The notes under the pieces were generated by a model that saw only the letters and a list, made by a program, of their open reading frames with translations, was not told where the DNA came from and did not search any database. A stretch of 64,000 nucleotides of DNA from Ganoderma boninense (lineage: Eukaryota > Basidiomycota > Agaricomycetes > Polyporales > Polyporaceae): NCBI GenBank assembly GCA_002900995.3, contig CM035305.1:4200467-4264466 (forward strand). The letters run 5' to 3'. Below are positions 11,703-23,190 of the stretch, piece after piece (position 1 is the stretch's first letter; the number at the start of each line of letters is the position of its first letter). Both the position numbers and the translations under genes were made by a program.

Positions 11703-13403
11703 CTATGCACTGTCGGCGATGAGTCTCTGAGGAGCCTCGACCCAGTTCCTCCAAGTTTCCATGAACGCGACAAGCTCCGCCCCCTCTACCACGCGGTGGT
11801 CCGCCGACCAGCTCACCCCGAGCTTCAGCCTCCGCTCGCCCTTGCCGTCTCCCCTGTCGACGTCCCACACCCACTTCGCCCGTCCAATAGCCACAATCGC
11901 CACGCCCCCGCCCGGTACCAACACCGGCGCGGCGCTCTCGATAGCTCCGACCCCGCCGACGTTCGATACACTGATCGTCCCACCGCGTTTCGGCATCTCG
12001 TTGGGCGTGAGCGCGCAGGGCACCTGCCGGCCGAGGTGCGAGACATGCTTGAGCTGCGACGCCAGCGCGTACACGCTCTGTCCGTCGACGGCCTGGATCG
12101 TGGGGGTATACAGCCCAGTAGGGGTCGAGAGCGCGATGCTGATGTCCGCGTGGGGGCGGAGGGTCATCGTCGGTTTGTTTGTGCTCGCGGCGTCGGACGC
12201 GATGGAGGCGCGGAAGAGCGGCCACTGGTGCATGGCTCGAGCGAGCGTCTTGAGGAGGATGGGGAGGTACGTGAGGCGGGTGTAATGGCCGGATTCGGGC
12301 ACCTCGGGGGGTGCTGGAGGTGCATAGAAGGACCCTGGGGAGATGACTTGTGATGCGGGGGATGGGCGCGCGGATGGGGGGAGGTAGTGTTGGGGGATGT
12401 GCGCGTTCAGGGTCGGGAGGAGGTTATGCAGTTCTGTGATGTCGAGACTCGACGAACAGCTGACGGACAAAGTCAGTATCGGTGTATGTAGTTGGCGATG
12501 ATAAAGCATACCTGAATTGTGGAATAGCGAGACTCTAGAATAGTCCTTTAGCACTCTATAAACAAGCAGCGCAGACAGTCGATGCGCGACAGACCTTTTC
12601 CATGGCTTTCCACATGTTGAATCTGGTGCGGCTCAACTCGACGGTGACGTCATGAGCAACCTGGGCAAAGTGAGGCTGAGCGGCTTGTGTCAATCCGCCC
12701 TTCAAGAACGCGTCGACGTCGCGCTTCTCGATACGGCCATTCTTGCCGCTTCCAGGTGCAAGCTTATTTATGTCAACGCTGTTCTCGCGTGCGTAATGGC
12801 GAACAGAAGGGGTCGCAAGCACGTCGCGAGAGATGGCAAGGGGGATGAATTGCTCCTGTGGTGCGTTAGGATCGAGTGGATGTGGGCGACGGGCCGGGAC
12901 CGCTGGCTCTGAAAGCTGGAGTGAAGGGACATCAGGCGGAGGTGCAAGCGAATCGCTTGGAGTCGCATGCGAGGGCTCTGGATGAGGTGGGTCGGACTCA
13001 GAAGGGGCGGGCCAGTCGTCGGCCACTTCAATCGTGCAGAGGTCCTGGCCGACCTTGGCTACTGCGCCCTCTTCTACGAAAAGCTCTTTGATGATACCAT
13101 CATAGGGACTCGTAATCTCGACGCTTGCCTTGTCGCTCTGGACTTCACATAGAGGGTCAAAGGTATTTACGGGAGTGGACGGTTTGATGTTCCTAACAGA
13201 CAACGAAGAGCATGAGCACGAAGCTCGCGGCTTAAAAGTGTACGGCATACGTACCACTTGATGACCTCAACCTCCGTGATGCCTTCGCCAATGTCTGCAA
13301 GCTTGAAGCGTTTGAGAGCATAGTGTGCGCGCGAAGAGTGGAAGAAGGCGCGAGGTAATGAGCGGCAGCGAGTTGCGAGTGCGACTGGGTGTCTGAAGAG
13401 CAT
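11703..13403 (-). CDS. Branched-chain 2-oxoacid dehydrogenase E2 (dihydrolipoyl transacylase)
   Basis: E2 core of the mitochondrial complex that oxidises the ketoacids of Leu, Ile and Val. From the N-terminus there is a mitochondrial-type presequence ([17 protein letters not shown]), then a lipoyl domain starting [17 protein letters not shown] with the lipoyl-lysine block [17 protein letters not shown] Pro-rich linker follows, then an E3/E1-binding domain ([16 protein letters not shown]...[12 protein letters not shown]) and the catalytic domain ([27 protein letters not shown]). At least three introns split it. The catalytic motif is normally HxxxDG and reads HRVVEG here. It converges on MAM3 with only about 180 bp between the stops. 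The resemblance is closer to DBT than to pyruvate or 2-oxoglutarate E2. Confidence 0.9.
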
Positions 13404-14226
13404 GGGGGTTCAGCTCTGGCTCTAGCTCAAGCTTGAAGGGCTCGGACGCTGTGAGTGGTGAGCAGAAGGGTTTTATAGATGGGCGTCGGGGAGAGGCCAA
13501 GATCCGAAGCGCATCTCAGCCACTGCTCACATGTCCTACATCTCTCAGCGCCAATGGACGTTTACTGCACATTCATTGCTCAGTCGGTTCTTTCTTTTCA
13601 CTTCATATAGCACTTCCTCGTCCTCTCTCGGTTGTAGTCGTCCCCATTGTTATCCATGTTCTTACTGTCGTCATGATTCGTTTCATTTGTGGTGTCTGCG
13701 TTGGGACAAAAATGTCCATGCTTCGAGGATCCGTTCCACTGGTGACACGCGATCTTGAAGAGCACTGAGTGAATGAAATTTGGAGCGCATGGCGGACGGC
13801 CCACGGCTTTGATAGCCTTGGAGTTGGCTTGGAAGTTGGAGGTGTTGTAGTGTGAAAATCAGCAGGCGCAAAGAGGAAGTGGATGTGCGGTGCTACGCCA
13901 GCGCCTGTGGGGATTGCATGTTTCATTTGAGATCGTTCTGAGCTGGATCTGCGCCGCTGCCGTCCCCAACCGTGTTCTGTCCTCTCCTCCCCATTCTCAC
14001 CACCGACCGGCCCCCGTCACTCTCGACGCCCGCCACTCCTCCTCTTGCCCTAGAGGCCTCTCGGCGCGTACATACCGTCTTTCGGCCCTGTACATCACCT
14101 TTCTCGCCCCTCCCCGACAACTGACGCGTCCCGCAGCCTCTTCGTCGAACTCCTCTCTTCGTCACCCTCTCAAACCATCCGACTCCGACGCTTGGAACTT
14201 CCGTGGAATAGCCACTCTCAGTCACC
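13404..14226. other. Divergent intergenic region, E2 to dynein
   Basis: Upstream of both neighbours. The 3' half (about 13960-14210) is strongly C/T-rich on the plus strand, as is common before fungal start codons. A minus-strand open frame of 107 codons (13603-13926) overlaps another of 68; I recognise neither and see no splice or homology support for them. Confidence 0.4.
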
Positions 14227-17200
14227 ATGGCAGGCGTTGAGTCGCCTCTCGCTCCCTTAACAAACGGTCTCGGTCGGACAAATGGCACAACACATAACGG
14301 CAATGGCGATATTCACGACGGCATCTCCGAGCCCGCCATTTCCTTCGACCCTTCAGTCTTTCGTTCATACCTCCTCTCTCTCCTCCCCCCAATTCTCGCT
14401 GCCCCCCCAGAGGATCTGGAATCCATCTTTGATGATGACTTTCACGACCGTGTCTCGCGCTTCGCAGGAGAAGGCACCGGCGTCCTCTATGTCGTAAAGA
14501 AGAAGGATGAACACGACAGTGAGTCCCTCTCCCCTTTTTCCCTTCTGCATATGTTCACTGTTTCCAGTCGAGGACGCCCCTTCCACATACTCCTACAAGC
14601 TCACTCAGACACTTACTTACGACCCCTCTCATGCCACGACTCTTGCAATCATCAAGCGGGGCCCTATCCTCGACCCCACTTCCGCTTTGGCAACTCAACT
14701 CCATATCATGAATCTCTTTGGCAGCGATGAGACGCCTTATGAGAGTCTACACGCCCTCATCAGCAGTGCCATGAAGCCTTATTTCGAAGCCTTCGCCGTG
14801 GCCCGTGGCGGAGGCAAGGACGGCGATGGCAAAATGGGTCAGTCTGTTGCGCAGTAGCCAGTTCATCTCATATTCTCACCGGTGGCACAGGTATCCCTGT
14901 AACCAAGAAGAAATTCGCCGAGCTCGAGCTTTCCCTCCTCCACCTTCAGCAGAACGTCGAAATCCCTGAAACCCATCTAATTATCCACCCCCTCATTCAG
15001 CGTATAGTCGAGCAGGCCCGTGCATCCGGCTCAAGGCCTAGTATCTCCGATATTCCTACGAAGCAACTCAACGATAGCTCCTTCCTTAACACACTCCAAA
15101 GCCACGTCAATCAATGGATCAAGTCCATTCAAACCGTCACCAAGCTGACACGCGACGTTGGCTCCGGGACTGCGTCGCAGGAAATCAACTTTTGGCTCAG
15201 TTTAGAGCGCGCACTTGAAGGCATTGAGACGCAGCTACGGAGTGAAGAAGTCAACATGGTCATGGACTGTCTCCGGAACGCGAAGCGGTTTCATGCGACT
15301 GTCAGTTTCATCGCAGACACTGGTCTGAGAGACGCAACAGACACTGGTACGCTCTCCCTTCAACCGGATACAGCTACTGTCTGTTTCCTAAACGGGATAC
15401 ACCTTAGTCCACAAGTACAACCAGCTCATGAAGGACTTCCCCCTGAACGAGTTGTTGTCTGCCACCGACCTCGATAAGATTCAGGAAGCAGTTGTCCTCA
15501 TCTTTGGGCACATCAACCGCAAGCTCAGGCTATCCCCCTACCCCATCCGCCGCGCTCTACCTCTCGTCGAAGCGATCTCCAAGGACTTCAATGACCAACT
15601 CCTTCGCGTCCTCACGTCTCATCGGCTACTCTACACTCCCTACGAGACATTCGAACGGTTACTCTCGCAAACAATGGCCATTTTCCGCACCTGGGACGAC
15701 CACATGAAGGAATTCACAAACGTCGCGCGTGAGGTGACTCGCAAGCGTCAGGAGAAGTTCATCCCCATCAAGGTCATCCCCGCACATGCGAAGCTTCAGG
15801 ATCGTATTCGGTATCTTCGTGATTGGCGGAAGCAGCATGAGCAGCTTCGCAGTCATGACCGGGCCCACGAAGGGCCTCAGTGGCGTTGGCTCAGAGATGG
15901 GCACCATGGATATGGAGGCTGAGGTTAAGGAGGCGTACGAGGTCATGAAGCGGATAGATGTTCTTGACGTGTCGACAGGTGAGTAATCATGCATCTGCTA
16001 TCGTGTTAAACGCGCCTTAACGGCCTCGCAGAGGGAAGTGAGATTTGGGTCGCTGCGCAGAGAACGCGTATAATGAACGCGTCGCCCGTGTGGAGAACCA
16101 GATCATTGCCCGTCTACGTGACAGGTTAGGGACGGCGCGTAATGCCAATGAGATGTTCCGCGTGTTCTCGAAGTTCAACGCGCTCTTTGTTCGCCCAAAG
16201 GTATATGCGCTGAGATTTCCAACTTTCGCCTTCCATCTAAATTTTTCTCTCTCGTAGATTCGTGGTGCGATCCAGGAGTACCAAACACAGCTCATCGACT
16301 CCGTTAAGGAGGATATCAAGCGTTTACACGACAAGGTACGTTATTCCGCTTCACATGATGTACGGTCTGTTCATATCCGATCAGTTCAAAACGCAATATC
16401 GGTTCTCCGAGGCCTATCATATGTCCCAAATGCGCGACCTTCCACCAATTTCCGGTGCGATTACTTGGGCGCGGCAGATCGACCGGCAGCTACAGACGTA
16501 CATGAAGCGTGTTGAAGACGTCCTTGGAAAGGGCTGGGAGCTCTACGCCGAGGGTCAGAAGCTCCAATCTGAATCCTCGGCCTTCCGCAAGAAGCTTGAC
16601 GTCCGACCTGTCTACGAAGCATGGCTGCACGATATCAACCGGCGCGACATGGGCGTCGGCGGACGACTGTTCGAAATTGTGCGCTTGCGCGCCGGAGGTT
16701 TCCAGCTCGCGGTGAACTTCGACCCCCAGATCATCACCCTGTTCAAAGAGGTCCGCAACCTGTTATGGCAGAACTTCCAGGTGCCGCATGCCATCACGAA
16801 CATGGCCAAGGACGCCAAGCGCGTATATCCTCACGCAGTCAGCTTGATGGAAACCGTACGGACCTACGGCCAGACACTGGATTTGGTGGAGAACAACAAG
16901 GGGATCGAGTGGCTTGTTGCAGAATACCGAAATGAGGCACAGCGGATGGTCACCCGGGGTGAGTCGAGCAGCAGTCTGTCCCAAGACCTGTATTCAAGTT
17001 CCAATGTAGGCATGAACATCCGATGGGATTACTTCGTCAATCAATACGACACTGCAAGATATGTGTCTGGCGACGGCGCCCGCGACAGTCGACATATTCA
17101 ATTCGTCAGGGAGTTCGCTAGTGTTGTGTCTATCCTCCAGGTACTTTCATGTGCTCCAGAGTTCTGTGCCTGTGGCACTAACTTGATCTATGTCACCCTC

Positions 17201-18408
17201 AGGACAAGACGAACAATGTCATCGACCTGTACAAGGACATCCTGCGGTCAGTTGAGGAGCTCTCCACTTGCCCGTACACTGCGGAAGCATTCCATGACCT
17301 CCTGAGCAAAATCCAAGCAGCGGTGAGGATCCTATCATTTTATGATAATATTCCAGTATGCTTACGAGCCCACCCGTAGATCGATCGGTTGAACTTGGAG
17401 GGGTACGCGAACCTCGACCATTGGGTAGCCGAGCTCGACCAACGGATAGAGGGTATTCTCCTCCAACGGGCGACGCACGTTATCCAGCAATGGTGCAATG
17501 AGTTCGAACGCACCGATGATCACGAGCGGAGAGAGCCCATCACCCTCAACAAGCGTCGAGACAAGCGTGCCAAGGATGACAAGGTCAGTGCTCATGCATT
17601 GTGTAGCTGTACTTGCTGATCGTTATCTCTTACAGTCTACAGAAGGGCAGTTGATCCTCGCGCCGATCGTTCACGAGATCCGTATCCAGAATCAGGTCAT
17701 CTTCTTGGACCCTCCAATCGAGCATGCTCGTGCAGGGTGGGTGCGCCAACTGCATGAGTGGCTAGGTGGGTTCATTCAGTGTTTGGTTGTAAATGAAGTT
17801 GTATATTAATAGCATATCCCTGTAGGCATTGTCTGTCGCTTACGACGGATACAAAGCTCGCGCTACGAGATTGGACTGCAGATGCAAGGCCATACGGTTA
17901 CAGACCTAACATACACCTCCCTTGTACGTCTTTGGTCGAACTGTGTGTTTGAGCATCGCTAACTTCGTTGCAGCTCACTAAGTTCCCTGACGCTACATTG
18001 GAGCGGCCATTCTCGTTGATCGAGCAGAAGGTCCAATCGTTGCGCGACTACGTCGCGAAATGGCTCCAATTCCAATCCTTGTGGGATCTCGAAGCGGAAT
18101 ACGTCTTCAATCGCCTCGGCGACTCGCTTGCTAATTGGCAGCAGCTCCTTACCGAGATCAAGAAGGCCCGGTCGACCTTTGACACCTCTGAGACGCAGAA
18201 GTCGTTTGGCGTCTGCGTCATCGACTACGAACAGGTGCAGGCCCGCGTGAATGCCAAGTACGACGCCTGGCAGCGCGACATCCTGAGCAGGTTCGGCGTT
18301 AAACTCGGGAACGCGATGAAGGAGATGCATGCAGCGATCCTGAAGGCCCGGAACGACCTCGAGCACCAATCAATAGAAGGTCTTGTTGGGGCCCCGCGCA
18401 GGTTCTAA
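14227..18408 (+). CDS. dhc1: Cytoplasmic dynein heavy chain, N-terminal tail only (DHC1-type)
   Basis: Encodes roughly 1,200 residues of the dynein-1 tail, which dimerises and binds intermediate chains and cargo adaptors. Dynein blocks run in order: [111 protein letters not shown] and [13 protein letters not shown]. Homology stops near 18380, just before the linker and motor; nothing downstream to the next gene resembles the AAA+ ring. About ten introns are present. Two one-base frame breaks occur at conserved positions (near 15850 after KQHEQLR, and near 16060 inside AAQRAYNERV). I recall a report that Agaricomycetes encode the heavy chain in two genes, which fits a genuine tail-only gene. 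The breaks may be assembly errors. Confidence 0.88.
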
Positions 18409-18845
18409 CGTCCATCGGGTTCACAGTCGGGTTGGATTGCGGTTGGTTCACCACTGTCGTGTACATTGCTGTGCTGTCAATGTCTCTCTCCATGCATGTA
18501 TCCACGGATTCGTAATGACTCTCTACCATACTTTTGTACCTATGTAGTCTTATACCCGCATTATTTCACATGACTTATCCTTCTAAACGACGTGGCTTGA
18601 AAGAACTCCCGTACTTACGTGGGTGTAATTAGGCAGCAAACACGCTGTGTACGAGGTTCCCAAGAATGTGATCCATTCGACCCGGGGAAACCGTGGTCAT
18701 CATTCCGTTCTACAAGAAAGGCACAGACCGCGATTGTGAATGACTGATCGGGGTATCGTCCTGAATATCTACGTCATCTCTGTCGTAAATGGTCATCTTG
18801 GGGGCATCCCATCCTTCGTGCTCAGTCCCGCACTGTAATCACAGT
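18409..18845. other. Convergent intergenic region, dynein tail to Dbf2 kinase
   Basis: Only 437 bp, with no coding signal in any frame. It contains no continuation of dynein; A/T-rich stretches near 18535-18600 may serve 3'-end formation. Confidence 0.5.
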
Positions 18846-20836
18846 CTAGAAAATCGTCGCAAGCGCCCCATCGTCGTCGGCACCATGCCCAAATGCACGT
18901 CCCCCACCCATCGCCATCGGCCCGTTCTTGCGGAACGTGAACCCAACCCAGACGCCACGCGCGAACGGCTCCTCCTTCTCCTTGACGCGTTCGACGTGCC
19001 GCTGCTTCTCGATGACCTCGGCGTACTTCTCCATGTCCTGCGGCGACGTGAAGTCGTCGTATACCCCGTGTCCTCGTCGCCAGTCAGCTCGGGGACGTAC
19101 GGTGGGTCCGTGCCGCGGAGGTCGTCCCACTGCACGCCCTTGAAGAACGGGTGCTCGCGCATCTGGGCGAGCGTCGCGTACCGCACGCTCGCGTGCGCGA
19201 TCAACCTGTCCCCAACCGCGATAAAGATCAGCTAACAATCCCAGGACCGAAGACCACAGCAGCCCAAGAGACGCACCGAGTGATACCATCCCAGGCGATG
19301 TCCGTCAGGTTGAAGACCTGATCCTCGGGCGCGTCGTACTCGGGCCGCCGCAGCACGGTCGTCCACTTGTCCAGGTTGGTCCAGGTCTCCTCGGGGGTGC
19401 GGCCGCTGAACGGTGGGAAGCCCGCCAGGAACTCGAACAGGATGCAGCCGAGAGACCAGTAGTCGACGGAGAAGGAGTAGGGCTTTCCGCGGAGGACTTC
19501 GGGGGCCATGTAGTCGGGCGAGCCGACGATGGAGTCCGCGTACCGAGGGATCTGTTGCCGCATCGAACGGTATATAGATCGCCTCTCCATAGTGGAAAGG
19601 TGGACGACTTCATTGTCCTTCACTTTGTCGAGCTAAAGCAAAAACGAGGTTCAGAAACCACTGTCACACCACAACATACAGTGCATTACCTTAACCCTGA
19701 GCGATTCAATCCTCTGGGGGTTGAGCGCACCAGTTGCCAGACCAAAGTCCGTCAGCTTCACGTGGCCAGAACCGTCCAGGAGGAAGTTCTAGACAAAAGG
19801 TGAGAGGAAGTTGGAGTCATACGAGGGGCGAAACCTCACACACCTCAGGTTTCAAGTCACGGTGGATATATCCTAGCTTGTGTAGCTCGTTGACCCCCAC
19901 AAACATCTCGGAAATATAGAACCTCGCGATCTCTTCTTTGAGGACACCGGCGTTGTTGAGGAGAGTTCTGAAGTCGCCTCCGGGAACGTACTCCATCGCG
20001 AGGTAGACGTGTTGGGGATCTTGGAAGGCGTACAGGAGACGGACTAGCCATGGTGTTTTGGTAGCGGTCAGGATATCGCGCTCAACGAGAACATGGCGGA
20101 CCTAGTGCATGGCTCGTTTCACGCGTCCTTGCAAAGGCAGTTCCATCGCACTCACCTCGTCCATCTTGAACAGCGTCCGCTTCTTCATCTTCTTCAATGC
20201 GCAGACCTCGTGGGTGTCTGCCTTGCGCGCAAGGAAGACCTCGCCATACCCTCCCTGGCCGACCTGAGCGATGATCTGGAACTGGTCGACCTTGAGCTTG
20301 ACACGACGCTTGCGAAGCAGAGTGCGTTCGCGACCACGGTAGGACTTGAACTCCTGTGCATATTCGGCCTGGGTGAGGTTCCGCTTGGCAGTGTCCGCGT
20401 CGAACCTTGCGCGGCGGTCCTTGCGTGCGGCGATGTAGCCAAGAAGGTTGAAGTAGTAATCGAGGAAATCTGGAACGGGGTTCGAGATGTCAGAGCGGTC
20501 CCTTGTCGGACAAGGCCTCGAATGGTGATGACAGCTGAAGTGTGCGGGGTAGCGCAACGATCGAAAACACGACTCACAGAGTTGGGCGACAGTGGCCTTC
20601 CTTCGGACCTCGGGACTCTCGAGGAGCTCTTTCTCCCACATCTTGAAGGCCCCGCCCTTGACGGTGGTGCCTGCCTTTGCAGTCTCCATGCGGATATCCT
20701 TATCAACGGTGTAGCCCTTGGCGGTGGCCATGTGGATGTCGGGCAAGCCGACGGTCATTCCCTTCGCAGTGTTCATGTGTATATCGGGCAACCCCGAGTA
20801 GAGGTTCTGATTTTGGTTCTTGGATCTGCCCGCCAT
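18846..20836 (-). CDS. DBF2: Dbf2-like NDR-family serine/threonine kinase
   Basis: NDR/LATS kinases of the Dbf2 branch act with Mob1 in the mitotic exit/septation network. The N-terminal regulatory region has the block MWEKELLESPEVRRKATVAQL followed by FLDYYFNLLGYIAARKDRR. The kinase domain shows GQGGYGEVFLA, ALKKMKKR, HRDLKPE, LTDFGLA, the family insert, SIVGSPDYMAPEVLRGK and DYWSLGCILFEFLAGFPPF. The C-terminal AGC extension contains WDDLRGTDPPYVPEL and DDFTSPQDMEKYAEV. These last two blocks are in different frames because of one missing base near 19061-19066 (DTGY-YDDF), probably a sequence error. At the extreme N-terminus three near-repeats of a 15-residue unit (GLPDIHMxTAKGxTV, about residues 15-59) are unusual. 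At least five introns are present. Confidence 0.92.
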
Positions 20837-21154
20837 CGGAGTGTCAACGCGGGGCCTGTGCTAGATCGTCCAAGAGAGCGGCGGGGTGGCGGGAGAGAGA
20901 GGGAGAGGGGAGAGGGACGGAGACGGGACGATGCATGTTTGGATGTGAACCATGGTCGATTGGAGACACATGCCGCAGATAGACGCGCTCAGCTCTATTT
21001 CAGCTCTCTTCCCTTTACAGGACGCCTACGGCCTTGGTCTACCGACTACAATCGTATCCAAACCCAGCGTACAATCAGCCTGCCTCGTCTTTGACCATGT
21101 CTGGCTCGTCAAGCATGTGTCTCAGCACCTCGCATATTTGTGCATGCAAGCTCT

Positions 21155-21723
21155 CTAGTGAATCAAATGTTCATTTCCGCGTCCGCCTCCCAGCAGCGTG
21201 TGGCACTTACTCGCACGATTGACTGCCTGGATATACTCGGCGTTGGCTTGCGCCATCTCTTCTTCCAGCCCTTTGCAGCCTCTCGACCTTGCAATTCGTT
21301 GAGAGGCTTGAGGGGAGAGGACAGAATTGGGAAGACATACCTGCTTCTCCTCTGGGTCGGGCTCAGGAAGCGACTGGATCAAGTACTCGACCTGTTTTGC
21401 CTTCACAATCAAGTCCGTCACAAGCTCCTTCTTGTTTTGCTATCGACGGCCAGCCGTATTCAGCCACAGAATGAGCGAGAATATACGCGTCTGACCTTCG
21501 AACTCGTCCGGCTGGTCGAACTTGTCCATATTCCGCGACTTGGTGACAGGAACTTCTTGGCTGATCTGCACAAAGTTCGCGCGGGAGGTCAAGTACGAAA
21601 TGCTACTCGACATTATCGTGAGTAACTGTGTGGTCGTGCAAGGTGAGCGGTCTAGCGAGGTTGAAACCACAGGGGAGGACGGACTTGCTGAATCTCATCT
21701 TGCAGTTGTGTGATACGGTCCAT
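21155..21723 (-). CDS. MED21: Mediator subunit 21 (Srb7)
   Basis: Med21 forms a coiled-coil heterodimer with Med7 in the Mediator middle module. A first exon of 13 codons (21685-21723, MDRITQLQDEIQQ) is followed by LLTIMSSSISYLTSRANF, then DKFDQPDEFE, ELVTDLIVKAKQVEYLIQSLP and EEEMAQANAEYIQAVNRA, the standard Med21 order. Introns of 50-60 nt separate four exons. Two frame breaks occur at short A runs, near 21450 (an AAAA where AAA would keep EANKKEL in frame) and near 21295 (AAA where AA would keep LQGLEEEM). Both look like homopolymer errors. The gene is tandem to the Dbf2 kinase and divergent from RTF2. Confidence 0.85.
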
Positions 21724-22035
21724 ATGAGACAGTTCCTGCAGCATGACGCTGCTATGAGAAGACAGACTGTAAAACACAGAAACGCGAAGAGAGAGGATGC
21801 ATGGAAAGCGAGCCGTCGTCGTCGTGGACTAGAACATCCCCTTCCTCGCCCGCGCTCCCTCTCCCCTCCCGCCACAACTCCACACACAACGCGCGTCCCA
21901 TATATGGCAGTTCAGCGCTTAGTCAGCGGCCCCTGCCTCTTGCGCAGGCGCTCTCGCCAGACTCGATCATCGCGACTTCCTCTCCGACCACCACCACTTA
22001 TCTGCCGTCTTCCGCAACTTGCTAGTTCTGTCACC
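21724..22035. promoter_or_regulatory. Shared divergent promoter region MED21/RTF2
   Basis: 312 bp lie between two start codons on opposite strands. The sequence is C/T-rich on the plus strand (about 21830-21900 and 21955-22020). No clear TATA box is seen. Confidence 0.5.
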
Positions 22036-23190
22036 ATGGGTAATGATGGAGGAAGTATCCCCGACCGCCGCGACTTGGTCAGGAGCAAGAAGAAGGTGTG
22101 TCCACGGCCAATCGGTTCCTGTATCCAACGTTTCTAACTACCCGAATCCAGGCCGAGCAGGCGGACAAGGCCAACCAGGTCCGCGCTATGTGGTTCTTCT
22201 GTGCTCTGTCCAAGGTACGCATATCGCTGCCCCTATGCGTATGTTATATCATTAACTAGTCTCCAGCGTCCCCTGCAAGAACCCATCGTCTCGTGCCCGC
22301 TCGGCAAACTCTACAATCGGGATGCAATATTAGAATTCTTGCTGGACAGGGCCTCCTTCGGTGCAGAAGGAGAGGTAGTATGCGGTCACATACGGTCAAT
22401 AAAGGTGCGTTATCCAGTCGCTCGTCTCATTACACTGAAGCCAACCCCATTCTCAGGACGTCAAGACCCTTGAAGTTGACTCCGAATGCTAGCAAGACCC
22501 CTTCCCCCGGATCGTCCTCCGACACCACACCAGAGCGCGCCTCGTTCGTCTGCCCACTCAACTTCAAGGAGATGAACGGTTCGCAGCCCTTTGTTTACCT
22601 CAAGTCTTGCGGCTGCGCCTTCTCCCAGGCAGGTCTCAAGGCTGTGACCAAGAGCACGAGCACGACACCCCCCAAGTCTCTAGCAGATGTCCCGCCAACA
22701 AGCGAATCCGGCAACCAAGATACAGACAAGCCCTGGCTCGACCTGTGCCCCCAGTGCGGCGCCAAGTACGACCGCATCGCCGACATCCTCCTGCTGAACC
22801 CCTCACCGGAAGTCGAGCAGGAGATGCGTGCCACCATGGAGGTCCTGCGCTCACTAGAGCCCGTCAAGGGCAAGGGTAAGAAGCGTAAGGCCGCTCCCGC
22901 CGCGGACGCGGACCGCCCAGCGAAGAAGCAAAGTGCTGCCACAGGTCCGACGACCAACCCTAGCATCGCTGCCGCCAGCCGTGCCGTCACGGAACAGTTG
23001 GCAAAGGAGGAGGTGAAACGTAAGGCGGCGATGAGCGACGCAGTCAAGTCTCTCTACGGTCCCAAAGATGGGTCGAAGAGGAAAGAGACGTTCATGACCA
23101 TGGGTACATTTACGAGGGTGAGTAATGAACGTTCTTGATGTCTCCTGAGAAGTTTGGTGCTGATTGTTGTCTTCGTCGCAGTATGCTTGA
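22036..23190 (+). CDS. RTF2: Replication termination factor 2 (Rtf2)
   Basis: Rtf2-family proteins carry a modified RING (C2HC2-type) and act at replication barriers and in replisome/spliceosome function. The start MGNDGGSIPDRRDLVRSKKK is the family's near-invariant N-terminus. It is followed by WFFCALSKRPLQEPIVSCPLGKLYN, FVCPLNFKEMNG, FVYLKSCGCAFSQ and WLDLCPQCGAKYD, then a basic Lys/Ala-rich tail. Five introns (including one before the last two codons, TAC-like ending Y-A-stop at 23182-23190) join in frame with no breaks. The tail ends in SLYGPKDGSKRKETFMTMGTF, as usual for the family. Confidence 0.93.

Noticed and set aside
11413..12225. 270-codon minus-strand frame overlapping the E2 gene
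   Set aside because: Different frame from the E2 catalytic domain on the same strand; Arg-rich shadow without motifs.
14227..18408. Calling the dynein gene a pseudogene because of two frame breaks and missing motor
   Set aside because: Similar one-base breaks occur in many essential genes here, and a tail-only dynein gene is expected in Agaricomycetes.
20093..21094. 333-codon plus-strand open frame
   Set aside because: It lies antisense to the Dbf2-like kinase, whose minus-strand frame carries all kinase motifs; it is a shadow of GC-rich coding sequence.
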